Assembly (NCBI GenBank): GCA_030448225.1
Contig: JAUJNJ010000014.1
Location: 1-34,937, forward strand
Direction of reading: 5' to 3'
DNA length: 34,937 bases
Source of the DNA: Phycisphaerae bacterium
Lineage (GTDB): Bacteria > Planctomycetota > Phycisphaerae > Tepidisphaerales > Tepidisphaeraceae
Shown here piece by piece: positions 17,475 through 25,568 of the stretch. Both the position numbers and the translations under genes were made by a program. The notes beneath the pieces were generated by a model. That model saw only the letters and a program-made list of their open reading frames with translations. It ran no database searches and was not told where the DNA came from. Every line of letters starts with the position of its first letter. The stretch's first letter is position 1.

Positions 17475-18356
17475 ATGATCGTCAGCATGACCGGTTTCGG
17501 GGACGCCACCGCCGAGCGCGGCGGCACGCACTACGCCGTCGAGATCCGGTCGCTCAACAACCGCTACTTCAAGCCGGTCATCAAGCTCCCCGAGACGATC
17601 AGCGGCCTCGAGCCCGAGATCGAGACGATGCTCCGCGAGAAGCTCGGCCGCGGCTCGATCACGTACATCCTGAAAATGCGGACCGACAGCGCCGAGGCCG
17701 CCTACCACATCAACGCGCAGGCGTTGCAGTCGTACCTCGAACAGCTCCAGGCGATCAAGGGGCTCCAGCAGTTCGTGAGGATCGACCTCGCCGGCCTCGT
17801 CCAACTGCCCGGCGTCTGCCAGGAGCCGACCGACGAGAGCGACGAGATCGAGAAGCATGGGAAGACGATCCGCGAGCTCACTGGCCGGGCGATCGAGAAG
17901 CTCCAGGCGATGCGGTCGCGCGAGGGCGGATCGCTGTTCAACGAGCTGATGAAGCACGTGAAGCTCATCGCCACGAACCTCGGCGAGATCGGCGAGCGGG
18001 CCCCCAGCGTCGTCGAGGACTATCACAAGCGCCTCAGCCAGCGCGTCAGCCAGTTGCTGGCCAAGGCCGAGCTGTCGGTGAGCCAGCCGGACCTGATCAA
18101 GGAGGTCGCCGTGTTCGCCGAGCGGGCGGACATCGCCGAGGAGATCCAGCGGCTGACGAGCCACCTCGACGCGTTCGAGCAGGCCTGCCGCACGAGCGAG
18201 CACGCCGGCCGCAAGCTCGACTTCATCGCCCAGGAGATGCTCCGCGAGGCCAACACGATCGGCAGCAAGGCGAACGACGCGGACATCGCCAAGCGCATCG
18301 TCGAGATCAAGGGCGCGATCGACCGGCTTAAGGAGCAGGTCCAGAACGTGGAGTAG
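17475..18356 (+). CDS. yicC: YicC-family endoribonuclease
   Basis: 293 residues, intact. The N-terminal YicC domain starts MIVSMTGFGDATAERGGTHY, with IRSLNNRYF, the hallmark RSxNxRxxE-like segment, and the C-terminal DUF1732 domain ends with the conserved DFIAQEMLREANTIGSKAND and IVEIKGAIDRLKEQVQNVE. YicC proteins form hexamers and cut RNA; in E. coli YicC takes part in small-RNA turnover. AGAAGG stands 7 bases before the ATG. The gene precedes a tiny membrane-protein gene and gmk, and yicC-gmk-rpoZ is a widespread conserved order. Confidence 0.95.
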   Translation: MIVSMTGFGDATAERGGTHYAVEIRSLNNRYFKPVIKLPETISGLEPEIETMLREKLGRGSITYILKMRTDSAEAAYHINAQALQSYLEQLQAIKGLQQFVRIDLAGLVQLPGVCQEPTDESDEIEKHGKTIRELTGRAIEKLQAMRSREGGSLFNELMKHVKLIATNLGEIGERAPSVVEDYHKRLSQRVSQLLAKAELSVSQPDLIKEVAVFAERADIAEEIQRLTSHLDAFEQACRTSEHAGRKLDFIAQEMLREANTIGSKANDADIAKRIVEIKGAIDRLKEQVQNVE

Positions 18357-18383
18357 CGCCGCGCGCGCGCCAGCGGAGGCATC

Positions 18384-18521
18384 ATGGGCGACCAAAACGC
18401 GAAGCTCGACTACGAAGTCCCGACCGAGCGAAAAGCGACGAATCGGGTTTTCTGGATCATGGTCGTCATCGTGACGCTCCTTCTGCTCGGCGTGCTTAGC
18501 TTCTTCGTCGTGGTAGGGTGA
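18384..18521 (+). CDS. Small single-pass membrane protein, 45 aa
   Basis: A short gene between yicC and gmk: MGDQNAKLDYEVPTERKATN then a hydrophobic helix WIMVVIVTLLLLGVLSFFVV and stop. An excellent ribosome site (GGAGG) lies 7 bases before the ATG, and the stop overlaps a possible gmk start as GTGA (18518-18521), implying translational coupling. The polar head with a Lys/Arg-flanked helix suggests an inner-membrane protein with the N-terminus in the cytoplasm. It matches no family I recognise. The strong signals and the coupling make it more than a chance frame. Confidence 0.72.
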   Translation: MGDQNAKLDYEVPTERKATNRVFWIMVVIVTLLLLGVLSFFVVVG

Positions 18522-19123
18522 CCGCAAACCGTATGTCAGACGCACCTCGCGATCACGGCCTTCTCATCGTCCTCTGCGGCCCGTCCGGGGTCGGCAAGAG
18601 CACGATCTCACGCATGCTCGCCGAGCGGTCGAACGTCTCGTACACCGTCAGCGCCACCACCCGGCCGAAGGTGGCGAAGGACGACGAGGGGAAGATCTAC
18701 GACCACATCGACCAGCAGGAGTTCTACCGCCGGCTCGACAGCGACCAGTTTCTGGAATACGCCCACGTGTACGGGCACTACTACGGAACGCCGAAGCACC
18801 CGGCGCTCGACCGCCTCGCGAGCGGCGGCGACGTGCTGCTGGAGATCGACGTGCAGGGCGCGCTTCAGGTGCGGTACCAATACCCCGACGCGCTGATGAT
18901 CTTCATCCTCCCGCCGGACGTGAACACCCTGCTGCGCCGCCTCGAGACGCGCGGCCGCGACAGCGCCGAGGACGTGAACAAGCGTTTCCGCGCCGCCCGC
19001 CGCGAGATCCACATGGCCAAGGGGAGCCGGGCGTTCGACTACATGATCTTCAACGACGACCTCGCCCGGGCCGTCGCCGAGATCGAAAACATCATCAACA
19101 ACGAACGCACCGGCGGGATCTGA
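18518..19123 (+). CDS. gmk: Guanylate kinase
   Basis: Phosphorylates GMP to GDP with ATP in the cytoplasm. P-loop LCGPSGVGKSTISRMLAERS (residues 20-39 from the GTG), GMP-binding segments YTVSATTRPKV and EFLEYAHV-like DQFLEYAHVYGHYYGTPK, EIDVQGALQVRYQYPDA, then the lid region LETRGRDSAEDVNKRF and YMIFNDDLARAVAEIENIIN at the end. All expected motifs are present and the frame is intact. Two starts are possible: GTG at 18518, overlapping the stop of the 45-residue gene, or ATG at 18533 (MSDAPRDHGLL). The coupling favours 18518; the difference is only five residues. Confidence 0.96.
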   Translation: MTANRMSDAPRDHGLLIVLCGPSGVGKSTISRMLAERSNVSYTVSATTRPKVAKDDEGKIYDHIDQQEFYRRLDSDQFLEYAHVYGHYYGTPKHPALDRLASGGDVLLEIDVQGALQVRYQYPDALMIFILPPDVNTLLRRLETRGRDSAEDVNKRFRAARREIHMAKGSRAFDYMIFNDDLARAVAEIENIINNERTGGI

Positions 19124-19129
19124 CGGAGA

Positions 19130-19220
19130 GTTGCTGGTTACTAGTTGCTAGTTGCTAGTGATCGGCCAACAATGATTTGTCTCCCAACTAGCAACTTACA
19201 ACTGGAAACTAGCAACTAAC
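19130..19220. repeat. CTAGTTG heptamer inverted repeat between gmk and rpoZ
   Basis: Left arm TTACTAGTTGCTAGTTGCTA (19138-19157) is a run of the 7-mer CTAGTTG; the right arm holds CAACTAGCAACTTACAACTG and AAACTAGCAACTAAC (19185-19219), its reverse complement with small changes. The arms flank a loop of about 25 bases. The element starts 6 bases after the gmk stop, ends 3 bases before the rpoZ ATG, and is far richer in A+T than its surroundings. Confidence 0.8.
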
Positions 19221-19223
19221 ACC

Positions 19224-19481
19224 ATGATCGAAGCCCTCAAGAGCGACGAAATCGTGAACAAGGTCGGCGGCCGCTTTAAGCTGACCGCCCTGATCCAGAA
19301 GCGCCTGCTCGAACTCATGGACGGCGCCCGCCCCCTCGTCGAGCGGACGAACCACATGACCGACATGGAGGTCGTGATCCAGGAGATCCTCCAGGACAAG
19401 ATCGCCATCGACTACGAGGCCAGGATTGGCGAACCCGGACTGAAGCAGTGTGGAGTAGAGGAGTGGGGGCGTGGGGAGTAG
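19224..19481 (+). CDS. rpoZ: DNA-directed RNA polymerase omega subunit
   Basis: 85 residues. MIEALKSDEIVNKVGGRFKL with LTALIQKRLLELMDGARPLV and TDMEVVIQEILQDKIAIDYE is the omega fold that wraps the beta-prime C-terminus and helps RNA polymerase assemble. The last dozen residues (QCGVEEWGRGE) are unlike any omega subunit and are encoded by the left arm of the GAGTGGG-type inverted repeat (19448-19522), so the repeat appears to have replaced or extended the original 3' end. No ribosome site is visible: the sequence just before the ATG is the right arm of the CTAGTTG repeat (AACTAACACC). Confidence 0.92.
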   Translation: MIEALKSDEIVNKVGGRFKLTALIQKRLLELMDGARPLVERTNHMTDMEVVIQEILQDKIAIDYEARIGEPGLKQCGVEEWGRGE

Positions 19482-19522
19482 GACTTGCTCTTCACACCCC
19501 ACTCCCCGCTCTTCCACCCCAC
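19448..19522. repeat. GAGTGGG-type inverted repeat overlapping the rpoZ 3' end
   Basis: Left arm GTGTGGAGTAGAGGAGTGGG followed by GGCGTGGGGAGTAGG (19448-19482); right arm TTCACACCCCACTCCCCGCT then CTTCCACCCC (19491-19520). The arms are imperfect reverse complements around a very short loop, built of G-rich units of about 7 bases. The rpoZ stop codon (19479-19481) lies inside the left arm and the coaC start follows 10 bases after the right arm. Confidence 0.7.
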
Positions 19523-19532
19523 CTCATTCAAC

Positions 19533-20175
19533 GTGCCTGACGACGACTTCAACCCGCCCGCGGCGACGCCGACACAGCCAGTCCTGAAGGGCCGGGAGGT
19601 GATCGTCGGCGTGTGCGGCGGCATCGCGGCGTACAAGGTGGCGGACGTCGTCAGCAAGCTCGTGCAACTCGGCGCGGGCGTGACGGTCGTGATGACGAAC
19701 GAGGCGCAGAAGTTCATCACGCCCCTGACGTTCGAGGCCCTGTCCGGCCGGCCGGTGCGGACGACGCCGTTCGACCTCGTCGAGACGACCCGCCGCACAT
19801 CGGCCTGACCGAGCGGGCCGACCTGATGCTCGTCGCCCCCGCCACGAACCACACGATCGCCAAGATCGCCGCCGGCCTGTGCGACGACCTCGTCAGCCTC
19901 ATGGTCCGCGCCGCCGCCTGCCCCGTCGTCTTCGCCCCCGCGATGAACACGCGGATGTGGACCACCCGATCGCCCAGGAAAACTTCGCCCAGCTCGCCGG
20001 CCTCGGCTACCGCTTCATCGGCCCCGAGTCTGGCTGGCTCGCCTGCCGCAACGTCGGCTCCGGCCGCCTGAGCGACCCGGCGAAGATCGTCGACGAGATC
20101 ACCCGCATGCTCACCGTGCCGGGGCTGCTTGCCGTCGCCGGTGACGGGAATGCTGGCCGAGGCGGACGAGGATGA
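19533..20175 (+). CDS. coaC: Phosphopantothenoylcysteine decarboxylase (CoaC flavoprotein), frameshifted
   Basis: Decarboxylates 4'-phosphopantothenoylcysteine in coenzyme A synthesis, using FMN. GTG at 19533 (VPDDDFNPPAATPTQ) is the first start after the repeat. GREVIVGVCGGIAAYKVADV, TNEAQKFITPLTFEALSGRP, LTERADLMLVAPATNHTIAK and AGLCDDLVSLMVRAAACPVV show the HFCD flavoprotein fold, and PAMNTRMW is the PxMNxxMW active-site motif. Frame breaks near 19795 (the expected PHIGLTERADLM is in the next frame) and 19968 (HPIAQENFAQLAGLGYRFIG in another) look like single-base losses. The protein ends about residue 212. The CoaB ligase domain usually fused in coaBC is absent; the following sequence belongs to a minus-strand gene. 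An rpoZ-coaBC pairing is a classic neighbourhood. Confidence 0.87.
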
Positions 20176-20207
20176 CGAGTGAACTCCGACGGTCCGCCTC
20201 CCGCCGC

Positions 20208-20813
20208 TCACGCCGGCGCGGCGGGGTGATCGCCCGCGGAGAAGTCGACGCGGTCGTAGATTTCCGCGAGCGGCAGATCCACGCCGATGGCTTCAAGCCG
20301 GACCGTTGCCTCCAACCCCTCCACGTCGCGGATGATCCATTCGCTGTTCGCTCGGCGGATGTGCATTTCTACGTGTGCCCGGTCCTGCGCGACAAAGGCG
20401 TACGCCTGCAGCGTCGCCACCTGCCGGTAGCCGGCCTTCAGCCCGCGATCATAGCCCTCGGTGGTCCGTGAAAGCACCTCGAACAACACCGTCGGGTTCA
20501 AGGCAGTCGTAGTGTTCGGATCTTCGGAATCGAACTTGAGCTCGTCGCAGTACACCGTCACATCCGGGTACGTCCGGAGGCCAGTCGCCTCGACCCGAAG
20601 CCGCATGTTCGAGTCGTACGGCGTGCATGGTTTTCCTCGCAGCCGTTGCCACAGAGCAGCACCGATATTCATCGTGATCAGGCTGTGCCTCGCGGTCCCG
20701 CCAGACATGTTAAATATCTCGCCATCGTAGTAATCGCTCTTGTACGTCGCCTCGTGTTCGAGCGCGTAGTACTCCGCGGGCGTGTAGCGTCGCTTGGCTT
20801 GGGGAACGGCCAT
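20208..20813 (-). CDS. Uma2-family (DUF820) PD-(D/E)XK nuclease-like protein
   Basis: 201 residues, intact. [20 protein letters not shown] with [20 protein letters not shown] is the standard Uma2 start (the D-G-E-x-x-x-M-S-G segment), followed by [20 protein letters not shown] and [20 protein letters not shown] with KAGYRQ, in which PD, the E of FEV and the K of LKAGYRQ correspond to the nuclease-like core. Uma2 proteins occur in many copies in Planctomycetota and Cyanobacteria; a biological role has not been settled. It is the only minus-strand gene in the 14973-31612 plus-strand stretch, lying between coaC and dut, which suggests insertion. A/T use is a little higher than that of neighbours. 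Confidence 0.9.
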   Translation of the reverse strand: MAVPQAKRRYTPAEYYALEHEATYKSDYYDGEIFNMSGGTARHSLITMNIGAALWQRLRGKPCTPYDSNMRLRVEATGLRTYPDVTVYCDELKFDSEDPNTTTALNPTVLFEVLSRTTEGYDRGLKAGYRQVATLQAYAFVAQDRAHVEMHIRRANSEWIIRDVEGLEATVRLEAIGVDLPLAEIYDRVDFSAGDHPAAPA

Positions 20814-20977
20814 GGCGTCAGCCTAACGGTCCCGGTTCGTCGTCGCAATCGAGCTTCACGACCCGACGCCGGGTGACCTGCCGTGCCCCTGGCACCCGAT
20901 GTTGGTCCCCCCGCCCCCCTCTCGCCGATAACTCCCAGCGGGACGCCCGCTTCCGGGCTTCCGGTGGAGAGTCTGAC

Positions 20978-21430
20978 TTGAACCGTCCGATAACTGTAAA
21001 GATCAAACGGCTCGACGGCGGGCGCGACCTGCCCCTGCCGGCGAAGATGACCGAGCACGCGGCGGGTTTCGACCTGCTGGCCGCGGTCGCGGAACCGGCG
21101 ACGATCGCGCCGGGCGAAATCCGGCTCGTCCCCTGCGGCTTCGCGATGGCGCTGCCGGCGGGGTTCGAGGCGGACGTGCGGCCGCGGAGCGGGCTGGCCG
21201 CCAAGCACGGCGTGACGCTCATCAACGCGCCCGGCCCGATCGACGCCGACTACCGCGGCGAGGTGAAGGTCCCGCTCGTCAACCACGGCCGCGTGCCGTT
21301 CGTGATCGAGCGCGGCATGCGGATCGCCCAGATGCTGGTCCTGCCGGTGCCGCCGGTGGAACTGCTGGAGGTCGACGACCTCGACGAGACCGACCGGGGC
21401 ACGGGCGGCTTCGGGCACACCGGACACTGA
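20978..21430 (+). CDS. dut: dUTP diphosphatase (dUTPase)
   Basis: Hydrolyses dUTP to dUMP, keeping uracil out of DNA and supplying the dTMP pathway. TTG at 20978 ([15 protein letters not shown]) has GGAGA 8 bases upstream and gives the family-normal length of 150 residues. Trimeric dUTPase motifs appear in order: motif 1 [10 protein letters not shown], motif 2 [13 protein letters not shown], motif 3 [20 protein letters not shown], motif 4 [11 protein letters not shown] and motif 5 [12 protein letters not shown] at the C-terminus. The frame is intact. It is followed by a CTAGTTG repeat and ftsK. Confidence 0.95.
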   Translation: MNRPITVKIKRLDGGRDLPLPAKMTEHAAGFDLLAAVAEPATIAPGEIRLVPCGFAMALPAGFEADVRPRSGLAAKHGVTLINAPGPIDADYRGEVKVPLVNHGRVPFVIERGMRIAQMLVLPVPPVELLEVDDLDETDRGTGGFGHTGH

Positions 21431-21444
21431 GGAGAAGCAGAAGA

Positions 21445-21526
21445 AGTTGCCGGTTCCTAGTTGCTAGTTGCTAGTGAATCAATGCCCGCGTGTGACTAGC
21501 AACCAGCAAGTACCGGCTAGCAACTG
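21445..21526. repeat. CTAGTTG heptamer inverted repeat between dut and ftsK
   Basis: Left arm GTTGCCGGTTCCTAGTTGCT with AGTTGCTAGTG (21446-21476); right arm GACTAGCAACCAGCAAGTAC and CGGCTAGCAACTGC (21494-21527). It is the same family as the gmk/rpoZ element, with the shared core CTAGTTGCTAGTTGCTAGTG, so the two are copies. It begins 14 bases after the dut stop and ends 6 bases before the ftsK ATG. Confidence 0.8.
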
Positions 21527-21532
21527 CTCCCC

Positions 21533-24188
21533 ATGGAACGCTCCAACCTCCTGCGCAACGTCCTCCTGTTCGCCGCCGCCAGCGTGTGGGTCTTCCTGCT
21601 GCTGGCGCTGGCGAGTTTCAGCGCGACCGACTGGCCGAGCCACGCGGTGCAGCCCTACCCGCCGATCAAGAACCTCTGCGGCTCCGCGGGGGCGTTCATC
21701 TCCTACTACCTGTTCCTCTTCGCGGGACAGGGCGTGTTCCCGGTGCTCTTTTTCACCGGCGTCTGCCTCGTGCTGTGCGCGTTCGACAACCCGATCGGCG
21801 ACCTCTGGATGCGCGCCGTCGGCCTGCTGCTGCTGGCGGTCGCGTTCGCGGCGGCGGTGCACCACTTCAGGCCCGGCACCGGCACCGGCCTACCCGAGGG
21901 GCAGGGCGGGATCATCGGGATCGCGGCGTCGCACTTCCTGCAACTTTACTTCAATACGGTCGGCACCCGGCTCATCCTGCTGACGACGCTGCTGATCGGG
22001 CTGCTGCTGGCCGCCGACGACCTCGTGCTCCAGACGCCGGGGGCGGTGACCGCCGCGTATGCCGCGGTGAAGGAGCGGGCGCCGCAGATCAACTGGAACT
22101 TCATCCCGATCCCGCAGCTTCCCGCGCTGCCGAAGTTCGTGACGAAAGAGGCGGTCATGGCCCGCGTCGCCGCGGCCGCCGCCGCCTCGGCCGCGCGCCG
22201 CGACGAGAGGTCCGCCGCCGCCGCCAAGTCCAAGGCCGACGCGGCCCGCGCCGAGAAGCCCGGCCGCCGCGACAAGGCCGCCGCCGGCGTCGCCGCTCAG
22301 GCGGTGCAGGCGGTGGTGAACGCGCCGGACGTGGACGACGACGCCGAGATGATCGACCTCGAGTACGACGACGACGCCCCCGAGCCCGCGCCGGCCGCGG
22401 TGGACGGCGCGTTCGTCGACGGCGACGACCCGGCCCCGTCCGAGGCCGCCGTCATCCCCCCCGCCGAGGCGGATGCGGCTGACGACGACGAGGAAGAAGA
22501 AGCCGACGAGGACGGCGAGTCGGAGGAGGGGGACGAGGACGCCGACGCAGAGGATTCGGAAGGCGACGGCGAAGCCGACGACGCGCCGGCCACGATGAGC
22601 CCGCCAGAGATCCGCCGCGACATCATCGTGAAGCTCCCCGCCATGCTGCGGCCGCGCCAGGAGTCGCCGCGCCAAATGCCGATGGAGCTCGGCGAGTACC
22701 AGCTCCCCCACTGGGACCTGCTCGACGAACCCGAGGGGAGCTACAGCGAGAGCCAGGAGCAGTTCGTCCGCGAGCAGGCCGCCCAGCTCGAGCAGGCGCT
22801 GAAGGACTTCAATATCGACGCCCGCGTCGTCGAGATCGACACCGGCCCGGTCATCACGATGTACGAGATCTCGCTCGCGCCGGGGATCAAGGTCTCGGCG
22901 ATCAGCGCGCTGTCGAACGACATCCAGCGCTCGCTGAAGGCCGAGACGGTCCGCATCGTCGCGCCGATCCCCGGGAAGAACACCGTCGGCATCGAGGTGC
23001 CGAACGAGCAGAAGGAGAAGGTGCTTCAAGGAGCTGATGCAGCCGCGCCGACCGAGCAGCTGGCGAAGATGAGCATCCCGCTCTTCCTCGGCAAGGCGCC
23101 AGCGGCGAGCCGCTCATTACCGACTTGGCGGCCATGCCGCACGCGCTAATCGCGGGCACGACCGGCTCGGGCAAGTCGGTCTGCATCAACACGATCATCA
23201 TGTCGATCCTCTACCGCCAGAGGCCCGACCTCGTGAAGCTCGTGCTGTTCGACCCCAAGGTGGTCGAGATGGCGATGTACAAGGACATCCCCCACCTCAT
23301 GGCCCCGATCATCAACGACGCCGCCAAGGCCACCAGCGTGCTGGAGTGGGCGTGCGAGAAGATGGACGAGCCGCTACGAGTTCTTCGCCGAGGCCGGCGT
23401 GCGGCACCTCAAGGACTACAACAAGCTCACGCAGGAGGAGCTGCGCATCGAGCCGCTTCCAGCCCTCGACGCCCGAGGAAGAGGCGAAGATCTCCAAGAA
23501 GATCCCGTACATCGTGATCATCATCGACGAGCTGGCCGACCTGATGATGACCAGCGGCAAGGAAGTGGAGTCGTACATCGTCCGCATCGCCCAGGGCGCG
23601 GGCGGGGCATCCACCCATCCTCGCGACGCAGCGGCCGAGCGCGAACGTGGTGACGGGCCTGATCAAGTCAACATGCCGACGCGGATCGCGTTCCGCGTGC
23701 AGAGCAAGATGGACAGCCGGATCGTGCTCGACCAGAACGGCGCCGACCTGCTGCTCGGCCACGGCGACATGCTGTTCCTGCCGCCGGGCGCGAGCAAGCC
23801 GGTGCGATCGCAGGGGACGTTCATCGACGACAAGGAGATCCGCGAGAGCGTGAAGCTCGTGAAGTCGATGGCGCAGGCGCAGTACGAGCCGGAACTCGTG
23901 CAGATCAAGTCGACCGGCGGCATCGACGAGGAGGCCGCGAAGGACGACCTGTTCGACGACGCGGTGAAGGTAGTGCTCGAGACGAAGCGCGGCAGCGTGT
24001 CGCTCCTGCAGCGGCGGCTGACGATCGGCTACAGCCGGGCGAGCCGCCTCATCGAGGCGATGGCGCAGGCGGGCATCGTCGGCGACTACAAGGGCAGCCA
24101 GGCCCGCGAGGCGCAGATCACGCTCGACGAGTGGGAGGCCATGAAGGCCGCCCAGATAAACGACACCGAGGCGGGGATGACGGTGTGA
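21533..24188 (+). CDS. ftsK: DNA translocase FtsK/SpoIIIE (several frameshifts)
   Basis: Membrane-anchored pump that clears chromosomal DNA through the division septum. MERSNLLRNVLLFAAASVWV begins four membrane helices (to about residue 180), then an Ala/Lys segment and a very acidic linker (about residues 265-350). The motor's alpha domain follows (FNIDARVVEIDTGPVITMYE and NDIQRSLKAETVRIVAPIPG). The frame breaks near 23025 and again about 23098, 23371, 23453, 23605-23630 and 23668. Fragments in other frames supply LIAGTTGSGKSVCINTIIMS (Walker A), VKLVLFDPKVVEMAMYKDIP, PYIVIIIDELADLMMTSGKE (Walker B) and the gamma winged helix DDAVKVVLETKRGSVSLLQR with YSRASRLIEAMAQAGIV. Read across the breaks it is a complete FtsK of about 880 residues; an essential gene broken so often argues for sequence error. 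Confidence 0.9.
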
Positions 24189-24312
24189 CCATCGCGGCAG
24201 GTCGCGCGGCGGATCTTCCGGGACGATGGCAACCCGTCCGATTCAAGAACCCTCTCCCACCGACGGCGGAAGTGAACGGGCGGGGCAACGGCACGCGAGG
24301 AAGGCAAAACGC

Positions 24313-25011
24313 ATGAAGACCGCGATCGTCACGATGATCCTGCCGCTCGCCGCGCTCGTCGCGGTGGAGCTGACGTCCGAGATCGCCCCCGTTGCCGCGA
24401 CGCCGGACGTGGTGGCGGCGGCGTCGTCGTCGCCCACGACGTGCCGCGTGTCGGCCGGCGGCGAACTGCGATTGGCGGACGCGAACGGCGAGCGATCCCT
24501 GGCCGGCCCGCACCAGTTCCAGTCGACGCACGACGGCACGCGCACCATCCACGCCGCCCTCAACGCGGACGGCCTGCGGGTCCTCATCTGCGACGGCGAC
24601 GGGACCGTCGTTTCGGCGCACGCGTTCGGCGACGACGCGGTCGGCGCCGCCACGGCCGTGGCGGCGCTGCGACCGCTGCCGGGCGGGCGAATTTTCGTCG
24701 AGCTCCACGTCAGCCCGTCGGGCGGCCTCGGCGTGCTCATCGACTCCCGGTCGGGCGAGCGGCGCGTCTACGAGGGGCACGGTTTCCGCTGGAGCGACGA
24801 CGGCCGCGACGTCGCCTACGTCCGTGAGCCGCACCACTTCGATCCCACGCCGGCCGCAAGAGCGGCGGTGTTCATCAACGATCAACGCTTGGCGGAGATC
24901 CCGCGGGACAGCGGCCGGCAGCTCACATGGGGCGACGACGGCTCACTCGACGCGCTCGTGAAGGGCGCGGACGGCTCGCAGCAGCGGATTCCGGTTGCGA
25001 TCGCGGAGTGA
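24313..25011 (+). CDS. Secreted hypothetical protein, beta-propeller-like
   Basis: 232 residues. MKTAIVTMILPLAALVAVEL is a signal peptide, with GAGGAAGG upstream. The body is rich in short beta strands with repeated Asp-Gly turns: THDGTRTIHAALNADGLRVL, ICDGDGTVVS, PSGGLGVLIDSRSGERRVYE, WSDDGRDVAYVREPHHFDPT and WGDDGSLDALVKGADGSQQR. This is the pattern of TolB/WD40-like propeller blades, too few for a closed propeller, so the fold call is weak. An earlier in-frame ATG (24226) exists, but 24313 is where the signal peptide begins. No catalytic motif is seen. It stands alone between ftsK and the DUF6717-type gene. Confidence 0.78.
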   Translation: MKTAIVTMILPLAALVAVELTSEIAPVAATPDVVAAASSSPTTCRVSAGGELRLADANGERSLAGPHQFQSTHDGTRTIHAALNADGLRVLICDGDGTVVSAHAFGDDAVGAATAVAALRPLPGGRIFVELHVSPSGGLGVLIDSRSGERRVYEGHGFRWSDDGRDVAYVREPHHFDPTPAARAAVFINDQRLAEIPRDSGRQLTWGDDGSLDALVKGADGSQQRIPVAIAE

Positions 25012-25217
25012 CGTCCGAGGCGTGCGGAGTAGCGGACCTGCCGGTGCGTGACGGGCGTCGGCACCGCCAGCGCACTCCGTCGCCGCCCGCACGCGAGCCG
25101 GCTCAACGGTGCTCCCGAACACGGCGCTTATCGGCTCTCACCATCGCTATTTTCCCGATCCCCGCCTCGCGCATGCCGCTGGTAACTTCCGTTCGGCGTA
25201 CGAACCGGAGGTGAACG

Positions 25218-25568
25218 TTGGCCAACTCGATTCTCGTGATCCAGCCCTACTGGAGCAGCGGCACGTGGGTCTTCGATGACCCGGCGGTCGGGCTCACGCG
25301 GGAGCCGTTTGTGTCCGGCATCCCGGAGATGATCAACCAACTCGTCACGAACATCCCGGACGCCCGCCAAGGCTTCCGGCTCCTCTTCTCGTCCGACCCG
25401 TTCCCGGGGTACCAAGCGAAGTTCGAGCGCGTCCGCGCCGAGATGGGCGGCACGTGGTACTGCAGCACGAGCGGGCCGCAGGCCGAAGGGTGGCTCTGCC
25501 CCGCGCTGTTCAAGTATTTCCCGGAAGCCCCCGCGGCGCTCTACGCCAAGGCCGAACCCCTGAGGTGA
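25218..25568 (+). CDS. DUF6717-type conserved protein
   Basis: 116 residues from a TTG start with a near-perfect ribosome site (GGAGGTGA at 25206-25213). LANSILVIQPYWSSGTWVFD, DPAVGLTREPFVSGIPEMIN, GFRLLFSSDPFPGYQAKFER and AEGWLCPALFKYFPEAPAAL match a planctomycete/cyanobacterial family of short proteins I recall as DUF6717; the WVFDD and EGWLCPALFKYF segments are its most constant parts. No function is known to me. No signal peptide or membrane helix is present, so it is likely cytoplasmic. Confidence 0.86.
   Translation: MANSILVIQPYWSSGTWVFDDPAVGLTREPFVSGIPEMINQLVTNIPDARQGFRLLFSSDPFPGYQAKFERVRAEMGGTWYCSTSGPQAEGWLCPALFKYFPEAPAALYAKAEPLR

Noticed and set aside
17106..18545. A 479-codon minus-strand frame opposite secG and yicC
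   Set aside because: Antisense image in a GC-rich gene; yicC and gmk on the plus strand are unmistakable.
19130..19220. A possible CRISPR array from the repeated CTAGTTG units
   Set aside because: The units are 7 bases long with no spacers of constant length, and the far arm is the reverse complement; no cas gene is near.
16195..24188. Calling tpiA, secG, coaC and ftsK pseudogenes
   Set aside because: Every conserved piece survives in some frame with normal order and spacing, and the genes are essential; sequence error explains it better than decay.
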